Part shown: piece after piece, positions 8,715 through 18,392 of the stretch
Numbering within the stretch: position 1 is the stretch's first letter
How the letters are laid out: every line of letters starts with the position of its first letter
NCBI RefSeq assembly: GCF_014164785.1
Contig: NZ_JACJFN010000001.1
Span: forward strand, 558,001-622,000
Source: Aquipseudomonas guryensis
GTDB lineage: Bacteria; Pseudomonadota; Gammaproteobacteria; Pseudomonadales; Pseudomonadaceae
DNA: 64,000 nt
Reading direction: 5' to 3'
The notes under the pieces: model-generated
What the model was told of the DNA's origin: nothing
Database searches by the model: none
The model's input: the letters and a program-made list of their open reading frames with translations, nothing else
Made by a program: the position numbers and the translations under genes

Positions 8715-9749
8715 CTATTCGACCTCGACCGGATCGGCGACCAGGCGCTGCAGCGCCTCGATCACTGGGCGCGGCTTGAGCTCACGCAGGCAGTTGTAGT
8801 GACCATAGCGGCAGGTGCGCTCGAAGCACGGGCTGCACTCTAGGCCTAGGCGGACGATCTCCACCTGGTCGGCGAGCGGCGGGGTGAACTGTGGCGAGGT
8901 AGAGCCATACACGCCCACCAGCGGACGGTTCAGCGCGGCGGCCACATGCATCAGCCCGGAGTCGTTGGAGACTACCGCGCCGGCGGCGGACATCAGGTCG
9001 ATAGCCTCGGCCAGCGAGGTTTCACCGGCCAGGTTGACCACTTCCTCGCGCAGGCCAGGAATCAGGCGATTGCGGATATCTTCGCCGCCCGGATGATCGT
9101 TCTTCGAGCCGAACAGCCATACCTGCCAGCCGGCGCGGATCTTCACTTCGGCGACCTTGGCGTAGTGCTCGGCCGGCCAGCGCTTGGCCTCGCCGAACTC
9201 TGCGCCGGGGCACAGCGCCAGCACCGGGCGATCCAGGCTCAGGCCGAACTTGGCCAGGGCCGCGCTGCGGCTGGCTTCGTCGATCTGCAGACGGGGCTGT
9301 GGATAGGGCTTGGGCAGCTCCGCATTGGGTTCGTAAGCCAGCGCCATAAAGCGCTCGATCATCAGCGGGTAGCGCTCTTTATCCAGGTTGCGGATGTCGT
9401 TGAGAAGACCGTAGCGCATCTCGCCCTTCCAGCCGGTACGCAGCGGGATGTCGGCGAAGAACGGCACCAGGGCGGACTTGAGCGAATTGGGCAAAAGGAT
9501 CGCCTGATCATACTGGCCGGCCAGGGACTTGCCGATGCGCCGGCGGCTGGCGATATCCAGCACCCCGTGGCCGAGCGGGAAGCTCAGCGCCGCGCGCACT
9601 TCGGGCATGCGTTCGAGGATCGGCCGGCTCCACTCGGGGGCCAGCACGTCGATCTCGCAGTCGGGGTGACGCTGTTTGAGGCAGACGAACAGGGTCTGCG
9701 CCATCACCATGTCACCGACCCAGCTCGGGCCTACGATCAGTATTTTCAT
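8715..9749 (-). CDS. waaF: Lipopolysaccharide heptosyltransferase II
   Basis: A 344-residue GT9 enzyme that adds the second heptose to heptosyl-Kdo2-lipid A. It opens MKILIVGPSWVGDMVMAQ, with the conserved catalytic Asp, and has CPGAEFGEAKRWPAEHYA and NDSGLMHVAAALNRPLVGVYGSTSP for donor binding. The family start is the ATG at 9749, preceded by GGA at suitable distance; an ATG two codons upstream and a longer in-frame extension exist but do not match the family. This is the first LPS gene of the operon, 59 bp after ilvE. Confidence 0.96.
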   Translation of the reverse strand: MKILIVGPSWVGDMVMAQTLFVCLKQRHPDCEIDVLAPEWSRPILERMPEVRAALSFPLGHGVLDIASRRRIGKSLAGQYDQAILLPNSLKSALVPFFADIPLRTGWKGEMRYGLLNDIRNLDKERYPLMIERFMALAYEPNAELPKPYPQPRLQIDEASRSAALAKFGLSLDRPVLALCPGAEFGEAKRWPAEHYAKVAEVKIRAGWQVWLFGSKNDHPGGEDIRNRLIPGLREEVVNLAGETSLAEAIDLMSAAGAVVSNDSGLMHVAAALNRPLVGVYGSTSPQFTPPLADQVEIVRLGLECSPCFERTCRYGHYNCLRELKPRPVIEALQRLVADPVEVE

Positions 9750-9768
9750 GCTCATTCCAGAAACGACC

Positions 9769-9788
9769 AGGGAGGCATACGCCTCCCT
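9769..9788 (-). terminator. Hairpin between ilvE and waaF
   Basis: A perfect 8-bp stem with arms AGGGAGGC and GCCTCCCT around a 4-base loop, 20 bp past the ilvE stop. No T-run follows on the minus strand, so it is at most a partial terminator or an mRNA 3'-end stabiliser that separates ilvE from waaF expression. Confidence 0.5.
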
Positions 9789-9808
9789 AGCACAGCCTAG
9801 ACAACCGC

Positions 9809-10732
9809 TTATTTGACCAGGGTACGCCACTCGGGGTGGGCATCGGTCTTGCCGGTGACCAGGTCAAAATAGGCCTTCTGCAGCTTCTCGGTGACCGGGC
9901 CACGGCTGCCGATACCGATCTGCCGGCCGTCCACTTCGCGGATCGGCGTGACTTCGGCGGCGGTGCCGGTGAAGAAGGCCTCGTCGGCGATGTACACCTC
10001 GTCGCGGGTGATGCGCTTCTCGACCACCTGGATGCCCAGCTCGCCAGCCAGGGTCAGGATGGTGTCGCGGGTGATGCCGTTCAGGCACGAGGTCACTTCC
10101 GGGGTGTACACCACGCCGTTCTTGACCAGGAAGATGTTCTCGCCCGAGCCTTCAGCCACGTAGCCTTCCGGGTCCAGCAGCATGGCCTCGTCGGCGCCAC
10201 CGGAGATTGCTTCCTGCAGGGCCAGCATCGAGTTGATGTAGTTGCCGTTGGCCTTGGCGCGGGTCATCGAGATGTTGACGTGGTGACGGGTGAAGGAGCT
10301 GGTGCGCACCTTGATACCCTTCTGCAGCGCCTCTTCGCCCATGTAGGCGCCCCAGTGCCAGGCACCGACGATCACCTGGGTCTTCAGGCCGGTAGCGCGC
10401 AGGCCCATGGCTTCCGATCCATAGAACACCATCGGACGGATGTAGGCGGTTTCCAGGTTGTTCTCACGCACGGCGGCGCGGGTGGCTTCGTTGATCTCGT
10501 CCTTAGTGAACGGGATCTTCATACCCATGATGTGGGCCGAGTCGAACAGGCGGTCGGTGTGCGCCTGCAGGCGGAAGATGGCGGTGCCCTGCGGGGTGTT
10601 GTAGGCACGCACGCCCTCGAACACGCCCATGCCGTAATGCAGGGTGTGGGTCAGCACGTGGGTGGTAGCGCTGCGCCACTCAACCAGCTTGCCGTCATAC
10701 CAGATCACGCCATCACGATCGGCCATCGACAT
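9809..10732 (-). CDS. ilvE: Branched-chain amino acid aminotransferase IlvE
   Basis: A 307-residue class IV PLP aminotransferase that interconverts Val, Leu and Ile with their 2-oxo acids using 2-oxoglutarate/glutamate. Family motifs are THTLHYGMGVFEGVRAY, KANGNYINSMLA with the PLP lysine region, EGYVAEGSGENIFLV and FFTGTAAEVTPI. The start at 10732 follows a GAGGAG ribosome site 9 bases upstream. It lies 61 bp downstream of glnE on the same strand and just before the LPS operon, as PA5013 does. Confidence 0.97.
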   Translation of the reverse strand: MSMADRDGVIWYDGKLVEWRSATTHVLTHTLHYGMGVFEGVRAYNTPQGTAIFRLQAHTDRLFDSAHIMGMKIPFTKDEINEATRAAVRENNLETAYIRPMVFYGSEAMGLRATGLKTQVIVGAWHWGAYMGEEALQKGIKVRTSSFTRHHVNISMTRAKANGNYINSMLALQEAISGGADEAMLLDPEGYVAEGSGENIFLVKNGVVYTPEVTSCLNGITRDTILTLAGELGIQVVEKRITRDEVYIADEAFFTGTAAEVTPIREVDGRQIGIGSRGPVTEKLQKAYFDLVTGKTDAHPEWRTLVK

Positions 10733-10793
10733 CGTTGCCTACTCCTCAGTGCTCGTCTAAATCATCAATTCGTCGCGGCTCTAAGTGCGCCGC

Positions 10794-13697
10794 TTAGCTC
10801 AGGCCCAGCTCATGCCACAGACGCATCACGCTGCGGCGCTCCTCGGCAAACTGCTCACCACTGACCTTGCCCGGCTGCTTCTGCAACGCCTGCCGGTGGG
10901 CGGCGGCACGGTAGGCCTTGTAAGCCTCCTGCAACAGTTCGACGTCGGCGGCGGGCATCAGCCCGGCATCGCGCAGGCCATCGAGGATGCGGATATTGTC
11001 GGTGTAGCGGTGCAGTTGCGGATGTTGCCGCGACCACGCCAGGGCCGCGTATTGCACCATAAATTCAATATCGACGATACCTCCGGCGTCCTGCTTCAGA
11101 TCGAAGGAAGCCGCGGCGTCGAAGGCATTGGCGCCCCGGCCGGCGGCGGTTGCCGGGGTGCCGAGGTTGTCGCGCATCTTCGCGCGCATCTCGCTGACTT
11201 CCGCCTGCAGCTTGGGCAGATCACGCTCACGCCCTAGCACGGCGGCGCGCACCTGTTCGAAGGCCGCGCCAACCCGCGCACAGCCGACCAGTACGCGGGC
11301 GCGCACCAGCGCCTGGTGCTCCCAGGTCCAGGCCTCGCTCTGCTGATAGCGCTCGAATGCACCGAGCGAGCTGACCAGCAATCCCGAGGCACCGGACGGG
11401 CGCAAGCGCATATCCACCTCGTACAGCTGGCCGGAGGTGGTCTGGGTAGTCAGTAGGTGGATGATGCGCTGGCCGAGGCGGGCGAAGAACTGCGCGCCGT
11501 CAATCGGCTTGGCGCCATCGGTCTCGGCCTGCGAGTCGCCGTCGTGGATGAACACCAGGTCCAGATCTGAGCCATGCCCCAGCTCCAGGCCGCCGACCTT
11601 GCCATAGCCGACAATGATGAAGTCTGGATCACACAGGCTGCCATCGGCGCGCTTCGGCGTACCGTGCTTGGCCACGGTGTGGCGCCAGGCCAGGGCCAGC
11701 ACCTGTTCGAGAATGGCCTCGGCCAGCCAGGTCAGGTAGTCGCTGACCTTCATCAGCGGCAAGGTGCCGGCGATCTCCGAAGCCGCCACACGCAGACGGT
11801 GGGCCAGCTTGAAGTGACGCAGGGCCTCCATCTGCTGCTCCAGGTCGTCCTCGGGAATCCGTGTCAGGCGCTCGCGCAGCTCGGCGGCCAGCTCCGGCGC
11901 CAGCGGCGGGCTGAACAGGCGGCCCTCGTTGAGCAGCTCGTCGAGCAGCAGCGGGAATCGGGTGATCTGCTCGGCGATCCACGGACTGGCCGCGCACAGG
12001 GTCAGCAGGCGCTGCAGCGCCGAGGGGTTCTCGGTGAGCAGTACCAGGTAGGCCGAGCGCCGCGCCACAGCCTCAACCAGCGGCAGCACACGCTCCAGCA
12101 CCAGGTCCGGATCGGCGTGCTCCACCGCCTGGGCCAGCAGGCGCGGGATAAAGGCGTCCAGGCGCTCGCGACCGAGGCGCTGCATGGTGCGCACCTGTGA
12201 ACCACCACGCAGGTCGATCAGGCGCTTGAGCGCCGCCGCCGGCTCGCTGAAACCGGCTTCGGCCAGCTGACGGCCGGCCATTTCCTCGTCCAGCGCCTCT
12301 TCCCACAACGGCAGCCATTCGCTGCCCACACACAGCTCGGCCTCGGCGCCCTCCTCTTCGTCGGGATCGGCGATCACCTGGCGGAAGTGCCACTCGATGC
12401 GCCCGCGCCAGTGCATCAGCTGCTCGCGGAACGCCGTCCAGGAATCGAAGCCCATGATCAGCGCAACCCGCGCGCGATCCTGGTCGTTGTCCGGCAGCAT
12501 CTGCGTCTGCCGGTCGCCGATGGCCTGCAGGGCGTGCTCGACGTAACGCAGGAACTCGTAGCCCTGGCGCATTTCGGCAATGATCGGCGCCGGCAGGTAG
12601 CCCTGACCTTCGAGAGTCGCCAGCACCTTGAGCAGCGGCCGCTGCTGCAGGCTGAGGTCGCGGCCGCCGTGGATCAGCTGGAAGGCCTGGGCGATGAACT
12701 CGATCTCGCGGATGCCGCCGGAGCCGAGCTTGATGTTGTCGGCCATGCCCTTGCGCCGCACTTCCTGCTGGATCAGTAGCTTCATCGCGCGCAGCGCCTC
12801 GATGGCGGAGAAGTCCAGGTAACGCCGGTAGACGAACGGCCGCAGCATTTCCAGCAACTGCTTGCCGGCGGCCTGGTCGCCGCCGACCACGCGCGCCTTG
12901 ATCATCGCGTAGCGTTCCCAGTCGCGGCCCTGGTCCTGGTAGTACTGCTCCAGGGCGTTGAAGCTGAGCACTAGGGCGCCGGCCGAACCGTAGGGGCGCA
13001 GGCGCATGTCGACGCGGAAGACGAAGCCTTCGGCGGTGATCGGGTCCAGCGCCTTGATCAACCGCTGACCGAGGCGAATGAAAAACTCCTGGTTGTCCAG
13101 CGAGCGCTTGACGCCCTCGGTCTCGCCGCCTTCCGGGTAGCCGAAGATCAAGTCGATGTCCGAAGACAGGTTCAGTTCATGGGCGCCGAGCTTGCCCATG
13201 CCGAGGATGACCATGTGCTGCGCCTCGCCGCTGCGCCGGCCGATGGGCGTGCCGAACTGCTCGCAGTGGCGCGGGTAGAGCCAGTGGTAAGCCAGGTCGA
13301 TACAGGCGTCGGCCAGGTCGGAAAGGTCGCGGCAGGTTTCCGCCAGATCAGCCTGGCGACTGATGTCGCGCCAGACGATGCGCACCTGCTGGCGATTGCG
13401 GAAGCGGCGCAGACGACGGCCCAGCTCATCCTCATCGGCACAGTCGGTCAGCAACGCCTGCAACTGACCGCGCAGCTCGCCGGGGGTAAAAGCCCGCTCC
13501 AGCTCGCCACTATCGGCCAGAGTCGGCAACAGCTGCGGGTCGCGTACGGCCTGTTCATAGACAAAGTCACTGCAGGCGCAGACGCGCTGCAGCGCCTCCT
13601 GGCGCAGGGCCGGCCAGGACGCGAGCAGCACACTGCGGGCTCGGTCGGCGAGGGGCTGGAGCGGGGCCGGCACGGCGGCCAGTGGAGGCAGGCTCAT
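10794..13697 (-). CDS. glnE: Glutamine synthetase adenylyltransferase/deadenylase
   Basis: A 967-residue bifunctional regulator that adenylylates and deadenylylates glutamine synthetase under control of PII. Two nucleotidyltransferase domains are visible: the N-terminal removase domain with GKLGAHELNLSSDIDLIF (about 180) and the C-terminal transferase domain with GGLELGHGSDLDLVFIHDG (about 710), separated by the helical regulatory region. Length and both GSDxD signatures are normal. It is divergent from aceE across a 243-bp region carrying two operator-like palindromes. Confidence 0.97.
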   Translation of the reverse strand: MSLPPLAAVPAPLQPLADRARSVLLASWPALRQEALQRVCACSDFVYEQAVRDPQLLPTLADSGELERAFTPGELRGQLQALLTDCADEDELGRRLRRFRNRQQVRIVWRDISRQADLAETCRDLSDLADACIDLAYHWLYPRHCEQFGTPIGRRSGEAQHMVILGMGKLGAHELNLSSDIDLIFGYPEGGETEGVKRSLDNQEFFIRLGQRLIKALDPITAEGFVFRVDMRLRPYGSAGALVLSFNALEQYYQDQGRDWERYAMIKARVVGGDQAAGKQLLEMLRPFVYRRYLDFSAIEALRAMKLLIQQEVRRKGMADNIKLGSGGIREIEFIAQAFQLIHGGRDLSLQQRPLLKVLATLEGQGYLPAPIIAEMRQGYEFLRYVEHALQAIGDRQTQMLPDNDQDRARVALIMGFDSWTAFREQLMHWRGRIEWHFRQVIADPDEEEGAEAELCVGSEWLPLWEEALDEEMAGRQLAEAGFSEPAAALKRLIDLRGGSQVRTMQRLGRERLDAFIPRLLAQAVEHADPDLVLERVLPLVEAVARRSAYLVLLTENPSALQRLLTLCAASPWIAEQITRFPLLLDELLNEGRLFSPPLAPELAAELRERLTRIPEDDLEQQMEALRHFKLAHRLRVAASEIAGTLPLMKVSDYLTWLAEAILEQVLALAWRHTVAKHGTPKRADGSLCDPDFIIVGYGKVGGLELGHGSDLDLVFIHDGDSQAETDGAKPIDGAQFFARLGQRIIHLLTTQTTSGQLYEVDMRLRPSGASGLLVSSLGAFERYQQSEAWTWEHQALVRARVLVGCARVGAAFEQVRAAVLGRERDLPKLQAEVSEMRAKMRDNLGTPATAAGRGANAFDAAASFDLKQDAGGIVDIEFMVQYAALAWSRQHPQLHRYTDNIRILDGLRDAGLMPAADVELLQEAYKAYRAAAHRQALQKQPGKVSGEQFAEERRSVMRLWHELGLS

Positions 13698-13765
13698 GGT
13701 CTATCCTTGGGAGCGGAAAGCAACGGCCAATGTGGGTTGCGACAACTTTCCGATGATCGAATACT

Positions 13766-13780
13766 TGTAGTTTTACTACT
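13766..13780. promoter_or_regulatory. Operator-like palindrome 1 upstream of aceE
   Basis: The sequence is TGTAGT-TTT-ACTACT, a 15-bp inverted repeat with one mismatch at the last base. It has the geometry of RpiR-family (HexR/RccR) sites (TGTAxT-N3-AxTACA). Its centre is 52 bp from the second copy, about five helical turns, so a bound pair would face the same side of the DNA. Confidence 0.65.
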
Positions 13781-13817
13781 AAAGAATGTGCCTCAAGCGC
13801 TGCGCGAGCCGTCATTT

Positions 13818-13832
13818 TGTAGTAAAACTACA
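13818..13832. promoter_or_regulatory. Operator-like palindrome 2 upstream of aceE
   Basis: The sequence is TGTAGT-AAA-ACTACA, a perfect 15-bp inverted repeat 108 bp before the aceE start. Together with the copy at 13766 it suggests cooperative control of aceEF. RccR of P. fluorescens, a KDPG-responsive RpiR regulator, is known to control aceEF; assignment to that protein is inference. Confidence 0.7.
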
Positions 13833-13940
13833 GACAGCCGGTCTAACCCCGGCAATAACGACTTTCACGTCGCCCGCCCCAAAAGCGTGCACGAGCCCAG
13901 GCTTTCCGATTCTGGAAGCCTTTCCGCCCTGGAGCAAGCC

Positions 13941-16586
13941 ATGCAAGACCTTGATCCCGTCGAAACCCAGGAGTGGCTGGACGCCCTGGAATCCGTCCTC
14001 GACCAAGAGGGCGAGAAACGCGCCCACTACCTGCTGACCCGCATGGGTGAACTGGCCACCCGTAGCGGCACCCAGCTGCCGTATGCGATCACCACGCCCT
14101 ACCGCAACACCATTCCGGTCGGCCACGAGGCACGCATGCCCGGCGACCTGTTCATGGAGCGACGGATCCGCTCGCTGGTGCGCTGGAACGCGCTGGCCAT
14201 GGTGATGCGCACCAACCTGAAAGACCCGGATCTGGGCGGCCACATCTCCAGCTTCGCCTCCAGCGCCACCCTGTACGACATCGGCTTCAACTACTTCTTC
14301 CAGGCGCCGACCGACGAGCACGGCGGCGACCTGATCTTCTTCCAAGGCCACGCCTCGCCCGGCGTCTACGCCCGCGCCTTCATGGAAGGCCGCATCAGCG
14401 AAGAGCAGATGAACAACTTCCGCCAGGAAGTGGACGGCAAGGGCCTGTCCTCCTACCCGCACCCCTGGCTGATGCCGGACTTCTGGCAGTTCCCCACCGT
14501 TTCGATGGGGCTGGGCCCGATCCAGGCGATCTACCAGGCGCGCTTCATGAAGTACCTGGAAAGCCGCGGCTTCATCCCCGCCGGCAAGCAGAAGGTCTGG
14601 TGCTTCATGGGTGACGGCGAGTGCGACGAGCCGGAATCCCTCGGCGCCATCTCCCTGGCCGGCCGCGAGAAGCTGGATAACCTGATCTTTGTGATCAACT
14701 GCAACCTGCAGCGCCTGGACGGCCCGGTGCGCGGCAACGGCAAGATCATCCAGGAACTCGAAGGCGTATTCCGCGGCGCCGAGTGGAACGTCAACAAGGT
14801 GATCTGGGGCCGCTTCTGGGATCCGCTGCTGGCCAAGGATGTGGACGGCATCCTGCAACGCCGCATGGACGAGGTGGTCGACGGCGACTACCAGAACTAC
14901 AAGGCCAAAGACGGCGCCTTCGTGCGTGAGCACTTCTTCAACAGCCCCGAGCTGAAGGAGATGGTCAAGGATCTTTCCGACCAGGAAATCTGGAACCTCA
15001 ACCGCGGCGGCCACGACCCCTACAAGATGTATGCGGCCTACCACCAGGCGGTCAACCACAAGGGCCAGCCGACCGTGGTTTTGGCCAAGACCATCAAGGG
15101 TTACGGCACCGGCGCCGGTGAAGCGAAGAACACCGCGCACAACACCAAGAAGGTCGACGTCGACAGCCTGAAGAAATTCCGCGATCGCTTCGACATCCCG
15201 GTCAAGGACGACGAGCTGGAAAACCTGCCCTTCGTCAAACCCGAGCCGGGCAGCGCCGAGGCGCGCTACCTGCAGGAACGCCGCGACAAGCTCGGTGGCT
15301 TCGTGCCGCAGCGCCGGGCAGAGAGCTTCAGCATCCCGACGCCGCCGCTGGAAACCCTCAAGGCCATCCTCGACGGTACCGGCGACCGCGATATTTCCAC
15401 CACCATGGCCTTCGTGCGCATCCTCTCGCAGCTGGTCAAGGACAAGGAGCTGGGCCAGCGCATCGTGCCCATCGTGCCGGACGAGGCGCGCACCTTCGGC
15501 ATGGAAGGCATGTTCCGCCAACTGGGCATCTACTCTTCGGTCGGCCAGCTGTACGAGCCGGTGGATAAGGACCAGGTGATGTTCTACCGCGAGGACAAGA
15601 AGGGCCAGATCCTCGAGGAAGGCATCAACGAGGCGGGCGCCATGTCCAGCTGGATCGCCGCCGGCACTTCGTACTCCACGCACAACCAGCCGATGCTGCC
15701 GTTCTACATCTTCTATTCGATGTTCGGCTTCCAGCGCATCGGCGACCTGGCCTGGGCCGCCGGCGACAGCCGCGCCCGTGGCTTCCTGATCGGCGGCACC
15801 GCCGGGCGCACCACGCTGAACGGCGAAGGCCTGCAGCACGAGGACGGCCACAGCCACATCCTCGCCGCGACCATCCCCAACTGCCGCACCTTTGACCCGA
15901 CCTACGCCTACGAGCTGGCGGTGATCATCCGTCACGGCATCAAGGCGATGACCGAAGAGCAGCAGAACGTCTTCTACTACATCACCGTGATGAACGAGGC
16001 CTACGCCCAGCCGGCCATGCCGGAAGGCGTCGAGGACGGCATCATCAAGGGCATGTACCTGCTAGAAGAGGACAAGAAGGAAGCCGCCCACCACGTCCAG
16101 TTGCTGGGCAGCGGCACCATCCTGCGCGAAGTGCGCGAGGCGGCGAAGATCCTGCGCGACGAGTTCAACATCGGTGCCGACGTGTGGAGCGTGCCGAGCT
16201 TCAACGAGCTGCGCCGCGACGGCCTGGCCGTGGAGCGCTGGAACCGCCTGCATCCGGGGCAGAAGCCGCAGCAGAGCTACGTCGAGCAGTGCCTGTCCGG
16301 GCGCAAGGGCCCGGTAGTGGCCAGCACCGACTACATGAAACTGTTCGCCGAGCAGATCCGCCAGTGGGTGCCAAGCAAGGAATACAAGGTGCTCGGTACC
16401 GACGGCTTCGGCCGCAGCGACTCGCGGCAGAAGCTGCGCCACTTCTTCGAGGTGGATCGCTACTGGGTCGCACTGACCGCCTTGGAGGCCCTGGCCGAAC
16501 GCGGCGAAATCGACGCCAAGGTGGTGGCCGAGGCCATCGTCAAGTTCGGGTTCAACCCCGACAAAGCCAACCCACTGGATTGCTGA
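13941..16586 (+). CDS. aceE: Pyruvate dehydrogenase E1 component
   Basis: An 881-residue homodimeric-type E1 that decarboxylates pyruvate with thiamine diphosphate and acetylates the lipoyl domains of AceF. Visible parts are MPGDLFMERRIRSLVRWNA, HISSFASSATLYD, the ThDP/Mg motif GDGECDEPESLGAIS...NCN (about 230-260), and the pyrimidine-binding and C-terminal domains with NEAGAMSSWIAAGTSYSTH and GTDGFGRSDSR. The reading frame is open far upstream, but the family starts MQDLDPVETQEW at 13941, with GGAG 7 bases before. aceF follows after 11 bp. Confidence 0.98.
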   Translation: MQDLDPVETQEWLDALESVLDQEGEKRAHYLLTRMGELATRSGTQLPYAITTPYRNTIPVGHEARMPGDLFMERRIRSLVRWNALAMVMRTNLKDPDLGGHISSFASSATLYDIGFNYFFQAPTDEHGGDLIFFQGHASPGVYARAFMEGRISEEQMNNFRQEVDGKGLSSYPHPWLMPDFWQFPTVSMGLGPIQAIYQARFMKYLESRGFIPAGKQKVWCFMGDGECDEPESLGAISLAGREKLDNLIFVINCNLQRLDGPVRGNGKIIQELEGVFRGAEWNVNKVIWGRFWDPLLAKDVDGILQRRMDEVVDGDYQNYKAKDGAFVREHFFNSPELKEMVKDLSDQEIWNLNRGGHDPYKMYAAYHQAVNHKGQPTVVLAKTIKGYGTGAGEAKNTAHNTKKVDVDSLKKFRDRFDIPVKDDELENLPFVKPEPGSAEARYLQERRDKLGGFVPQRRAESFSIPTPPLETLKAILDGTGDRDISTTMAFVRILSQLVKDKELGQRIVPIVPDEARTFGMEGMFRQLGIYSSVGQLYEPVDKDQVMFYREDKKGQILEEGINEAGAMSSWIAAGTSYSTHNQPMLPFYIFYSMFGFQRIGDLAWAAGDSRARGFLIGGTAGRTTLNGEGLQHEDGHSHILAATIPNCRTFDPTYAYELAVIIRHGIKAMTEEQQNVFYYITVMNEAYAQPAMPEGVEDGIIKGMYLLEEDKKEAAHHVQLLGSGTILREVREAAKILRDEFNIGADVWSVPSFNELRRDGLAVERWNRLHPGQKPQQSYVEQCLSGRKGPVVASTDYMKLFAEQIRQWVPSKEYKVLGTDGFGRSDSRQKLRHFFEVDRYWVALTALEALAERGEIDAKVVAEAIVKFGFNPDKANPLDC

Positions 16587-16597
16587 GGAGCTGAGCG

Positions 16598-18280
16598 ATG
16601 AGTGAATTGATTCGCGTGCCCGACATCGGCAGTGGCGAGGGCGAAGTGATCGAACTGCTGGTCAAGGTCGGCGACCGTATCGAAGCCGACCAGAGCCTGC
16701 TGACCCTGGAGTCGGACAAGGCCAGCATGGAAATTCCCGCACCCAAGGCCGGGGTGATCAAGAGCCTGAAGGTCAAGCTGGGCGACAAACTGAAAACCGG
16801 CGACGAGTTGCTGGAACTGGACAGCGCGGACGCTGCCGCACCGGCGCCTGCTCCCGCTGCCACCGCACCGGCGGCACCTGCTGCCGAGCCGGCTGCCGTG
16901 GCCGCCGCTCCGGCACCCGCCGCTACCGCCGCCGAAAGCGTGCAGGACGTCCAGGTGCCGGACATCGGCTCGGCCGGCAAGGCCAAGGTCATCGAGGTAC
17001 TGGTCAAGGCAGGCGACGTGATCGCCGCCGAGCAGTCGCTGATCACCCTGGAGTCGGACAAGGCCAGCATGGAAATCCCCGCGCCGGCTGCCGGCACCGT
17101 GGAAGCCGTGCTGGTGCAGCTGGGCGCCGACGTCGGCACCGGCGACCTGATCCTCAAGCTGCGCGTGGCAGGAGGCGCTGCTTCAGCAGCGTCATCATCC
17201 GCCCCGCAAGGGGCCGGTGCTGCACCGGCTGCAGCCCCAGCACCCGCTGCCTCGGCACCAGTACACACTACTCCAGCCGGCGCCGCTCCGGCCGTAGCCG
17301 CGGAAGTCGGCGCGATCGCCGCTCTGGCGGCAGCCGCAGCCGCGGTAAGCGCGCCGGTGCGTGACGGCAGCAAGGTGCATGCCGGCCCTGCCGTGCGCAT
17401 GACCGCCCGCGAGTTCGGCGTCGACCTGGCCGCCATCAGCGGCAGCGGGCCGAAAGGCCGCATCCTCAAGGAAGACGTACAGGCCTATGTGAAGGCCATG
17501 CTGCAGAAGGCCAAAGAAGCGCCGGCTGGTGCAACCGGCGGCGCCGGCATCCCGCCGATTCCGGAAGTCGACTTCAGCAAGTTCGGCGCCATCGAAGAAG
17601 TGCCGATGACCCGCCTGATGCAGGTCGGCGCCAGCAACCTGCACCGCAGCTGGCTCAACGTGCCTCACGTGACCCAGTTCGATAACGCCGACATCACCGA
17701 ACTGGAAGCCTTCCGGGTTGCCCAGAAAGCGGTCGCAGAAAAGGCCGGGGTGAAGCTGACCGTGCTGCCGCTGCTGCTCAAGGCCTGCGCCTACCTGCTG
17801 CGCGAGCTGCCGGACTTCAACAGTTCGCTGGCACCGTCGGGCAAGGCGCTGATCCGCAAGAAGTACGTGCACATCGGCTTTGCCGTGGACACCCCGGACG
17901 GCCTGCTGGTCCCGGTGATCCGCGACGTCGACCAGAAGAGCCTGCTGCAGCTGGCCGCCGAGGCCGCCGAACTGGCGGAGAAGGCGCGCACCAAGAAGCT
18001 CTCGGTGGATGCCATGCAGGGCGCCTGCTTCACCATCTCCAGTCTCGGCCACATTGGCGGCACCGGTTTCACGCCGATCGTCAACGCGCCGGAAGTGGCG
18101 ATCCTCGGGGTGAGCAAGGCGACCATGCAGCCGGTATGGGACGGCAAGGCCTTCCAGCCGCGCCTGACCCTGCCGCTGTCGCTGTCCTACGATCACCGGG
18201 TGATCAACGGCGCCGCCGCTGCGCGCTTCACCAAGCGCCTCGGCGAGGTGCTTGGCGATATCCGCACCATGCTGCTGTAA
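16598..18280 (+). CDS. aceF: Pyruvate dehydrogenase E2, dihydrolipoyl acetyltransferase
   Basis: The 560-residue core of the pyruvate dehydrogenase complex transfers the acetyl group to CoA. In order: lipoyl domain 1 (1-75, Lys41 in ESDKAS), an Ala/Pro-rich linker, lipoyl domain 2 (about 115-190, Lys155), a long Ala/Pro-rich linker, a peripheral-subunit-binding domain (GPAVRMTAREFGVDL... about 265-305) and the catalytic domain ending with the SYDHRVINGA motif (His533). Two lipoyl domains rather than three is usual for Pseudomonas. It is co-transcribed with aceE; a strong terminator follows. No E3 gene is adjacent. Confidence 0.98.
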   Translation: MSELIRVPDIGSGEGEVIELLVKVGDRIEADQSLLTLESDKASMEIPAPKAGVIKSLKVKLGDKLKTGDELLELDSADAAAPAPAPAATAPAAPAAEPAAVAAAPAPAATAAESVQDVQVPDIGSAGKAKVIEVLVKAGDVIAAEQSLITLESDKASMEIPAPAAGTVEAVLVQLGADVGTGDLILKLRVAGGAASAASSSAPQGAGAAPAAAPAPAASAPVHTTPAGAAPAVAAEVGAIAALAAAAAAVSAPVRDGSKVHAGPAVRMTAREFGVDLAAISGSGPKGRILKEDVQAYVKAMLQKAKEAPAGATGGAGIPPIPEVDFSKFGAIEEVPMTRLMQVGASNLHRSWLNVPHVTQFDNADITELEAFRVAQKAVAEKAGVKLTVLPLLLKACAYLLRELPDFNSSLAPSGKALIRKKYVHIGFAVDTPDGLLVPVIRDVDQKSLLQLAAEAAELAEKARTKKLSVDAMQGACFTISSLGHIGGTGFTPIVNAPEVAILGVSKATMQPVWDGKAFQPRLTLPLSLSYDHRVINGAAAARFTKRLGEVLGDIRTMLL

Positions 18281-18293
18281 CGGCGCAAACCAG

Positions 18294-18327
18294 GCCGCCA
18301 CGCCCGACCGGGCCTGGCGGCTTTTTT
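18294..18327 (+). terminator. Rho-independent terminator of aceEF
   Basis: The stem GCCGCCA / TGGCGGC is extended by an inner CGCCC/GGGC pairing and followed by TTTTTT, 14 bp after the aceF stop. Confidence 0.9.
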
Positions 18328-18392
18328 ACGCCTGCAGGATTCACCGCAACTGCTAAGGTTTCCCTGACCTCTAAAGCAGTGGTGGAAGAGCA

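Noticed and set aside
13812..15935. 707-codon minus-strand frame opposite aceE
   Set aside because: Antisense shadow of a well-defined E1 gene; no domain and no ribosome site.
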